A DNA stretch of 29,763 bases from JANQLU01 sp964434955 (lineage in GTDB: Bacteria; Planctomycetota; Planctomycetia; Pirellulales; Pirellulaceae), in assembly GCA_964434955.1 (NCBI GenBank), contig CAYSXI010000044.1:1-29763 (forward strand). Direction: 5' to 3'. Shown in pieces: positions 24,476-29,763 of the stretch; position 1 is the first letter of the stretch, and each line of letters starts with the position of its first letter. Position numbers and translations under genes: made by a program. The notes below the pieces were generated by a model. The model made no database searches. It was not told where the DNA came from and worked only from the letters and a program-made list of their open reading frames with translations.

Positions 24476-25792
24476 GTGAATTCAATTATTCAAATTGCCA
24501 TTAAAGACCTCAGAATCTTGAGCCGAGACAAAGCGGCGCTTTTTTTCCTGATTGGAATGCCCGTCATGATGGGCGTGTTCTTCGGGTTCATGTACCAGGG
24601 TGTCGGCGGCAAGCCCAAGGACGGAAGCGTGTCCGTTGGTGTCGTTGATGAGGACCAGAGCAAGATGTCCAAGCTGTTGGTCGAGAAACTGAAAGCCAAC
24701 AAGATCTTGAACGTAATTGAAACCAATCGGGAAGACGCGATTCGTCAAATCAAGGATCGAAAGCAAGTCGGTGTGATTGTTGTCCCAGAAGGTTTTGGAG
24801 AAAACGCCGGGATGATTTGGGCCGATGAACCGGCGACGGTTGAGATCGGAAAGGATCCCTCGCGCGCGGCCGAAGCCGCCATGCTTGAAGGATATGTCAT
24901 GGAAGCGATTGGGCAACTGATTCCCGAACGAATGAACGATGTTGATTCGATCCGCTCAATGGTTGAGCAGCAAAAAGAGGAACTCAAAAACGATGACTCG
25001 GCTCCGGCCGCTACCAAACTGGTCGTGGGGGCCATGTTTGATTCCATGGTTGGGTTCTTCGATGACCTGAAGAAAGTGCAGGACGACCAGGAATCCCAAG
25101 GGAGCGAAGCTCAGGGGCCAACCATGCAGTTTGCCAACATCAAATCATTTGATGCGTTTCAGAAGAAAGAAACCAATTCGCTGTTTTCAAAACTGCGGAG
25201 CAGTTGGGATATCAGTTTCCCAAGCGCGATCCTGTGGGGTGTGATGGGTTGCGCAGCGGGATTCGCAATCTCTCTTGTACGAGAGCGGACCCGGGGAACA
25301 CTTCTTCGTTTGCAAACGTCACCGATGACGACCATGGAATTGATCCTGGGAAAAGGCGCGGCATGTTTCGTGGCAATCCTGGCCGTGGTTGCCCTGATGA
25401 TCGGCATTGGAGTCGCACTCGGGATGCGTCCTGCCCAGCCAATCTATCTTGCGATATCCGCCTTATTCATCGCCTACTGTTACGTTGGCATCATGATGGC
25501 AATGAGTGTGATGGGCAAAAGCGAAGAGGCGGTCGGCGGCGCCGGATGGGCTGTCAATGTCGTGTTGGCAATGTTTGGCGGCGGGATGATACCGCTCGCA
25601 TTCATGCCGGGGTTCATGAAAACCATGAGCAATTTCAGTCCGGTGGCCTGGTCGATCCTTTCGATGGAGGGAGCGATTTGGCGCGGATTTACCCTGGGGG
25701 AATTCGCCAAGCCCTGGACAATTCTCGCGGTAATCGGAACCGTCGGCTTCGGAATTGGTGTCTTTGTTTTCCAAAAAAGAAAAGTGGACTAA
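24476..25792 (+). CDS. ABC-2 type permease
   Basis: A 438-residue membrane subunit partnering the ATPase encoded 47 bases upstream. It has the usual ABC-2 plan: one N-terminal helix (about 22-42, FFLIGMPVMMGVFFGFMY), a large extracytoplasmic region to about residue 245, then five or so helices to the C-terminus, with the conserved RERTRGTLLRLQTSPM loop between the second and third helices. The soluble part contains helices likely to form a coiled coil. The start is GTG 24476 (VNSIIQIAIKDLRI). Its TAA overlaps the stop of the convergent HtrA-like gene by three bases, leaving no room for a terminator between them. Substrate unknown. Confidence 0.92.
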   Translation: MNSIIQIAIKDLRILSRDKAALFFLIGMPVMMGVFFGFMYQGVGGKPKDGSVSVGVVDEDQSKMSKLLVEKLKANKILNVIETNREDAIRQIKDRKQVGVIVVPEGFGENAGMIWADEPATVEIGKDPSRAAEAAMLEGYVMEAIGQLIPERMNDVDSIRSMVEQQKEELKNDDSAPAATKLVVGAMFDSMVGFFDDLKKVQDDQESQGSEAQGPTMQFANIKSFDAFQKKETNSLFSKLRSSWDISFPSAILWGVMGCAAGFAISLVRERTRGTLLRLQTSPMTTMELILGKGAACFVAILAVVALMIGIGVALGMRPAQPIYLAISALFIAYCYVGIMMAMSVMGKSEEAVGGAGWAVNVVLAMFGGGMIPLAFMPGFMKTMSNFSPVAWSILSMEGAIWRGFTLGEFAKPWTILAVIGTVGFGIGVFVFQKRKVD

Positions 25793-26883
25793 CGACTGAA
25801 AGGGCCTGCGGGTTTTTTTGCGGACCCAGGTGGTTTACCGAGAGTGACTTCCATCTTTTCCTCTTGCTCTTTGCGGCGAACGGTAATCGAGACTTTGTCG
25901 CCAGCCACTTTTCGGCTCAGGGCAAATCGCAAATCCGTCATGTCATTGATCAGTTTTTCGCCCACGGCAACGATGATGTCGTCTTTCTTTAGGCCAGCGT
26001 CCTTGGCAGGGCCTTGAACGGATTTGATTTTGACGCCGACGTTGACGACCGAGAACTGGCCTTGGACACCAAGAAAGGCGGGGGAGATCGTTTCACCTTT
26101 CTTGAGCTTTTCAATAATTTCTTCCAAGCCGTCCAGTGGAATCGCAAAGCCAATCCCACTGTCGTACCATTCAACTCCCGCACCGAGCGAAGGCGAACGC
26201 GGGTTCAGCGGCACGCAGATTCCAAAGAGGCGGCCTCGAATATCGACCAGCGGACCACCGTAATTAGCAGGGCTGATGTTGGCATCTGTTTGAATGGCTC
26301 GTCCGCCGGCACGATTCATCGCGCTAATGATTCCCTGGGAAACCGCTGGGTCGGTGTCGCCGTATCCAACGCCCACCGAAATCGCCCATTGCCCCACTTT
26401 GATATCTTTGGTCGGGATGATTTCGGCAACCGGCATGTCTTTGACTCCCTCAATCTTCAGCAGGCAGATTTGGCGGGTGTCATCACGCCCCAACAACTTG
26501 GCGACACGCCGTTCGCCATCACTGGTAATCACCGTGATGACGGGCGGCTGATTGATGAAGTTGAAACTGCTGGTGACGACATGTCCGTCAGGCGAAATCA
26601 TCAGACCAGTTGTGTTGCCTTCGCCTTGCTTGCGAATCCCGCCGATCTTGCCTGCAATCGCCGATACGCCACCGAATGATTCGATGGTGACCATGGAGGG
26701 TTTGATTTTGGCGGCGGCCGAGCGGAAGGCCTTGGGCGAAAGCAGCGTTCCTTTGACGAGCTTGAGTTTTTCTGCCGAAGGTTTGCCGGAAGATTTTTTA
26801 TCGTCGTTCTGGTTCTGTGCGGGCAAAGAACTGGTCGAAGCGATCATGATTGTCAATGCAACCAAACTAGAAAATCGTCTCAT
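25789..26883 (-). CDS. HtrA-like pseudoprotease with PDZ domain (second dead paralogue)
   Basis: A 364-residue exported protein with a signal peptide (1-22), a chymotrypsin/HtrA-like fold (about 55-245) and one PDZ domain (about 260-345). It is recognisable from SPDGHVVTSS, LLKIEG, VGQWAISVG and the IQTDANISPANYGGPLVDIRG stretch, but none of the catalytic residues remains. The histidine position is Phe107, the aspartate position Gln138 (RQICLLKI) and the serine position Tyr208 (ANYGG where GNSGG is expected). It therefore cannot be a serine protease. The oxyanion-loop backbone and the PDZ domain are kept, suggesting selection for binding or scaffolding. It is the last of three tandem genes, 43 bases after the preceding one. 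The ATG at 26883 fits the signal peptide. Confidence 0.9.
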   Translation of the reverse strand: MRRFSSLVALTIMIASTSSLPAQNQNDDKKSSGKPSAEKLKLVKGTLLSPKAFRSAAAKIKPSMVTIESFGGVSAIAGKIGGIRKQGEGNTTGLMISPDGHVVTSSFNFINQPPVITVITSDGERRVAKLLGRDDTRQICLLKIEGVKDMPVAEIIPTKDIKVGQWAISVGVGYGDTDPAVSQGIISAMNRAGGRAIQTDANISPANYGGPLVDIRGRLFGICVPLNPRSPSLGAGVEWYDSGIGFAIPLDGLEEIIEKLKKGETISPAFLGVQGQFSVVNVGVKIKSVQGPAKDAGLKKDDIIVAVGEKLINDMTDLRFALSRKVAGDKVSITVRRKEQEEKMEVTLGKPPGSAKKPAGPFSR

Positions 26884-26926
26884 GGTTTATTCCCGTAAAG
26901 GTAATTCGCGTCGATCAAGTGACAGG

Positions 26927-27928
26927 CTACTTCTTTTCAATCGCTTTGATCGGAACGCGAATGATTTCGTCGCTTCGAGGTTTCTTGTAAATGATGATTA
27001 CTTCGGTGCCTGGTTCAATGTCTTCCATGGCGTCATTGAAATCCTGGATCGTTTTGGTGGTGACGCCATTGAGTGACACGATCAAATCATCCGGTCGAAT
27101 GCCGATTTCATGGGCTGGGCTTTTGCGAACGACGCGGTCAACGTAGGCGGGCTCCCGTTTGCCACCAAACTTCATCAACCGAATTCCTAGATCGGCTTTT
27201 TTGCCAGACTTTGTCGTGGAGGCGACCGCCGATTTCTCCAATTTCCCTTCGACGAACTTGTTCAGCATCGTGACCGGGACGGCGTAATTGAGTCGCGTAT
27301 TTGTCTCGGAACTCTTGATGATTTTCCCGATCATCCCGACCAGGTTTCCCGAAGTGTCGACCACGGCACCACCGGCAGCTCCCGGGTTACTCGTGATGCA
27401 ATCGATGACGACAATCGGCCCACGGTACGCGACGTCTTTTCGATTCAGCTTGGCATCGATCGTCGAGCGTAGCGAAATGATACCGATGGTTACCGAAACG
27501 TTTTCTTGCTTGTCGGCAACCTTGAACGCATTGCTCAAAGCCACCACCCAGTCACCTTTCTTTCCAACTTCTTTTTCTGACAGCGAAAAGTAGTCCGGGG
27601 TTTTGGCTGTAATCTTGAGAAGGGCAACCTGGAGTTCCCGGTTTCTTTTCAAGACGCTCGCCTCGTGTACCTGGCCATCTGGCGTGATGACCCGGACGGC
27701 GTTGCCTTCGAGGAATACGCCTTGCCGCGTGAGAATTTTTCCGTCATCCGAAATGATGAAGCCCGTGGCGTAGGATTCGACCCGCCCTGCCCCGGCCCCA
27801 AAAATCTTTACCATTCGCTTCTGGCTATTGTCGATGACGTCGTCAAAAGCCCCGTCCAGGCTTTGTGCCTCTGACAAAGCGGGGAAGGCGAAGGCCAGGG
27901 CGACCATGAGCATGATGTTTCGAATCAT
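26927..27928 (-). CDS. HtrA-like pseudoprotease with PDZ domain (first dead paralogue)
   Basis: A 333-residue exported protein: signal peptide 1-21 (ALSEA-Q), HtrA-like fold (about 30-225), and one PDZ domain (about 240-325, with PAYVDRVVRKSPAHEIGI and PDDLIVSLNGV). Alignment by eye places Gly70 at the catalytic His position (GKILTRQGVF), Gln100 at the Asp position (LQVALLKI), and Ala185 at the Ser position (NPGAAGG instead of NPGNSGG). All three triad residues are lost, yet the frame is intact and the surrounding motifs are well kept, so this is a maintained pseudoprotease, not a decaying gene. Its start lies 9 bases after the stop of the active homologue, so the two are almost certainly co-transcribed. 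Confidence 0.9.
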   Translation of the reverse strand: MIRNIMLMVALAFAFPALSEAQSLDGAFDDVIDNSQKRMVKIFGAGAGRVESYATGFIISDDGKILTRQGVFLEGNAVRVITPDGQVHEASVLKRNRELQVALLKITAKTPDYFSLSEKEVGKKGDWVVALSNAFKVADKQENVSVTIGIISLRSTIDAKLNRKDVAYRGPIVVIDCITSNPGAAGGAVVDTSGNLVGMIGKIIKSSETNTRLNYAVPVTMLNKFVEGKLEKSAVASTTKSGKKADLGIRLMKFGGKREPAYVDRVVRKSPAHEIGIRPDDLIVSLNGVTTKTIQDFNDAMEDIEPGTEVIIIYKKPRSDEIIRVPIKAIEKK

Positions 27929-27937
27929 CGGGGGCCT

Positions 27938-29763
27938 CTAATTGCTTTCATTCTTTTGATCATCACTGGACGCGTCGGTGACGCTGAAAAGACTCTCGTC
28001 GATTTGCTCGACCGATTTTGAACCTTTGGTGATCACTTCAAAGCGAACCGTTTCCGAAAGGTTGTCGACCAAACGACGTCGCTGGGGAACAAGCCAGGAT
28101 TCGCGACTCTGCCAATCCGACAAGGTCCACGCTCCAGAATTTTCGTCGGCGTTTTTCTCGGTGCAGGCTTTGAGCAATTCGATGTTTTGTTTTCCGTCCT
28201 TGTCATACATCGACAGCCAGAAAAAATACCAATCATCGTTGGCATCCGTGACCTTGAAACGGTAGGCCGCTTGTTTCATTGCTTTATCGCTGCCATCAAG
28301 GACGACTTCGCCAAACTGGGAGAAAGGTTTGTCACTGTTGGATGCCAAAAGGACCACCGCCTGTGAAATTAGCGGATTCAGTTTTGCCTGGGTTTGACTG
28401 ATTTTTTTGAAAGAGCCGTCAGCTTTCGAAGCCCAGTTTTGTTTTCCGTCGAACACGAAAATGCTTTTCTTTTCACCAACCTGATGCTCGATTCGAAATC
28501 GGCCATCGCTGAGCATCCAAATGGATTGATTGCCAATTTCCTTGTCCTCTCGCATGATGGCTTCCGTCAACTTGATGGCGGGGGCCCGAGAGCTTGGACT
28601 GGGTTCGGCGAAGTACTTCATCGTGCTGCGATCCCAGTTACGCAAAACGTGAGCGACGTATTTCTGATTCAGTTTTTTGTCTCGAACCGTTCCAGCATCC
28701 GCAGAAAGCAACTTGATCATTTCTTTTTGTTTCTGCATCTGGCGCTTTTGGTCCGGTGTCGGTTCTTTACCGTCCGGGCCCGGTTTCGGGCGTGGTCGAG
28801 CTTTTGGCTTTGCATAGGGCAAGCCATAAAGGCGAACGTAAATTCTTTTCTCCGTTTTGTCTTCCTTGCGAATAAGCAACTCGGCCGGCCAATCCTCGGG
28901 AAGGGTGCAGATTAGATTCTTGAAATGATTCGAAGAACGAATCTTGTAGCCTTCGAACTCGAGAAGTTCGTCACCGAGTTCGAGCCCCAGTTGAGCTGCA
29001 GGCGAATCCAAGTCGAGGGTGGAGCAAACGACTTTGCCGCCCCGCTCGGAAAAATGAGCATCCAGAGTGCCGTGCTCGGTCAGCTTGGTCGCGAGCAAGT
29101 CGGGAATGAAGTTCTTGATTTGATTGGATGAAATGGCATAACCGAGGCCAACATTGACGCGACCACGATCCTGGAAACTTCCGCGACCATTGATGCCAAT
29201 GATTTCGCCGTTCATATTAAAAAGCGGCCCACCGGAATTGCCCGGGTTGATCGAACTGTCCATCTGGATGCAGTTTCCGTAAACGAGCTGGTTTCCGGTT
29301 TTGCCGGTTCCGCCCTGGAATCGTTCAATCCCACTGACAATTCCCAGGGTCACCGTGGGAACTTGATCCTCGGTCAGTACAAACGGGTTACCCATGGCAA
29401 ACGCCCAATCGCCAACCCGTACTTTGTCGCTGTCTCCAAGCTCGCTGAAAGGAAACTCGTCTTTTCCTTCGAGCTGGATGATCGAAACGTCACCGCCCGG
29501 GTCCGTTCCGACCAGTTTCCATCGGTAAAGTTTCCCGTCGGCGAGGCCGCCCCATCCACTGACACCCGCACCCATGATGACATGATGATTGGTGAGAGCG
29601 ATGCCCGATTTGTCGATGATTACGCCCGAGCCTCCGCCCTGTTTATCATCGCCGTAGATGGCGACGACCGATCCAACGACTTTGTTGATGACTTTTATTC
29701 GCGCCTTCTCAACCGCTTCGACCAACTGGAGTTCTTCCTCGGTGATCGTGTCTTCCTGTTGAG
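27938..29763 (-). CDS. HtrA/DegP-like serine protease with PDZ and LolA-like C-terminal domain (5' end outside window)
   Basis: The frame is open to the right edge, so the N-terminus and signal peptide are missing; the TTG at 29725 is not the true start. The protease domain keeps the full triad: His in ALTNHHVI (codon 29584-29582), Asp in GGDVSIIQL (29491-29489) and Ser in NPGNSGGP (29236-29234). One PDZ domain follows (about 29040-28800), then a Pro/Lys-rich linker. The last 250 residues contain DGRFRIEHQ, IFVFDGKQNWAS and a closing IDESLFSV, resembling the LolA/RseB lipid-binding fold; this part is a pattern-based inference. Proteins of this family degrade misfolded envelope proteins. It leads a tandem array with two catalytically dead paralogues. 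Confidence 0.9.
   Translation of the reverse strand, partial: QQEDTITEEELQLVEAVEKARIKVINKVVGSVVAIYGDDKQGGGSGVIIDKSGIALTNHHVIMGAGVSGWGGLADGKLYRWKLVGTDPGGDVSIIQLEGKDEFPFSELGDSDKVRVGDWAFAMGNPFVLTEDQVPTVTLGIVSGIERFQGGTGKTGNQLVYGNCIQMDSSINPGNSGGPLFNMNGEIIGINGRGSFQDRGRVNVGLGYAISSNQIKNFIPDLLATKLTEHGTLDAHFSERGGKVVCSTLDLDSPAAQLGLELGDELLEFEGYKIRSSNHFKNLICTLPEDWPAELLIRKEDKTEKRIYVRLYGLPYAKPKARPRPKPGPDGKEPTPDQKRQMQKQKEMIKLLSADAGTVRDKKLNQKYVAHVLRNWDRSTMKYFAEPSPSSRAPAIKLTEAIMREDKEIGNQSIWMLSDGRFRIEHQVGEKKSIFVFDGKQNWASKADGSFKKISQTQAKLNPLISQAVVLLASNSDKPFSQFGEVVLDGSDKAMKQAAYRFKVTDANDDWYFFWLSMYDKDGKQNIELLKACTEKNADENSGAWTLSDWQSRESWLVPQRRRLVDNLSETVRFEVITKGSKSVEQIDESLFSVTDASSDDQKNESN

Overview
The window looks like the chromosome of a planctomycete, most likely in or near the Pirellulaceae. 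This is inferred from gene content: a DUF4159 protein, a MoxR/DUF58/BatA/vWA-GATase-like operon, alpha/alpha-toroid repeat proteins on membrane anchors, a secreted protein with a PA-IL-like C-terminus, and several HtrA-like proteins in tandem. GC is moderate, GTG and TTG starts are frequent, and many genes have weak Shine-Dalgarno sites. I see no tRNA, rRNA, CRISPR array, insertion sequence or phage gene.

Layout. (1) 1-2120 (-): 3'-truncated secreted protein with an N-terminal toroid domain and two tandem DUF4159 domains. (2) 2416-9541 (+): five-gene operon moxR, DUF58, BatA-like, vWA/GATase-like, DUF3052, closed by a bidirectional terminator. (3) 9707-13985 (-): UDP-glucose 6-dehydrogenase and gyrA, each with its own promoter candidate. 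(4) 14556-17499 (+): a zinc-ribbon/membrane/toroid protein followed closely by folP. (5) 17563-20817 (-): GNAT acetyltransferase, a DUF819 membrane protein, and a secreted PA-IL-like protein with a clear terminator. (6) 21324-22511 (+): M24 metallopeptidase. (7) 22512-22814: unexplained, structure-rich DNA. (8) 22873-23355 (-): small cysteine-rich repeat protein. (9) 23532-25792 (+): two-gene ABC-2 exporter. (10) 25789-29763 (-): three HtrA-like genes in tandem, the first truncated by the window edge.

How the genes work together. The MoxR operon has the composition of AAA+ ATPase/vWA systems thought to remodel or insert metal into envelope proteins, with the divergent DUF4159 gene as a plausible partner. 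The HtrA cluster is the most striking part. The first protein keeps the full His-Asp-Ser triad and has a C-terminal domain resembling the LolA/RseB fold. The next two have lost all three catalytic residues but keep the fold, signal peptide and PDZ domain. This suggests a periplasmic quality-control or sensing module of one protease plus two pseudoproteases. The ABC exporter and the 19-cysteine secreted protein share a divergent control region with a spaced inverted repeat.
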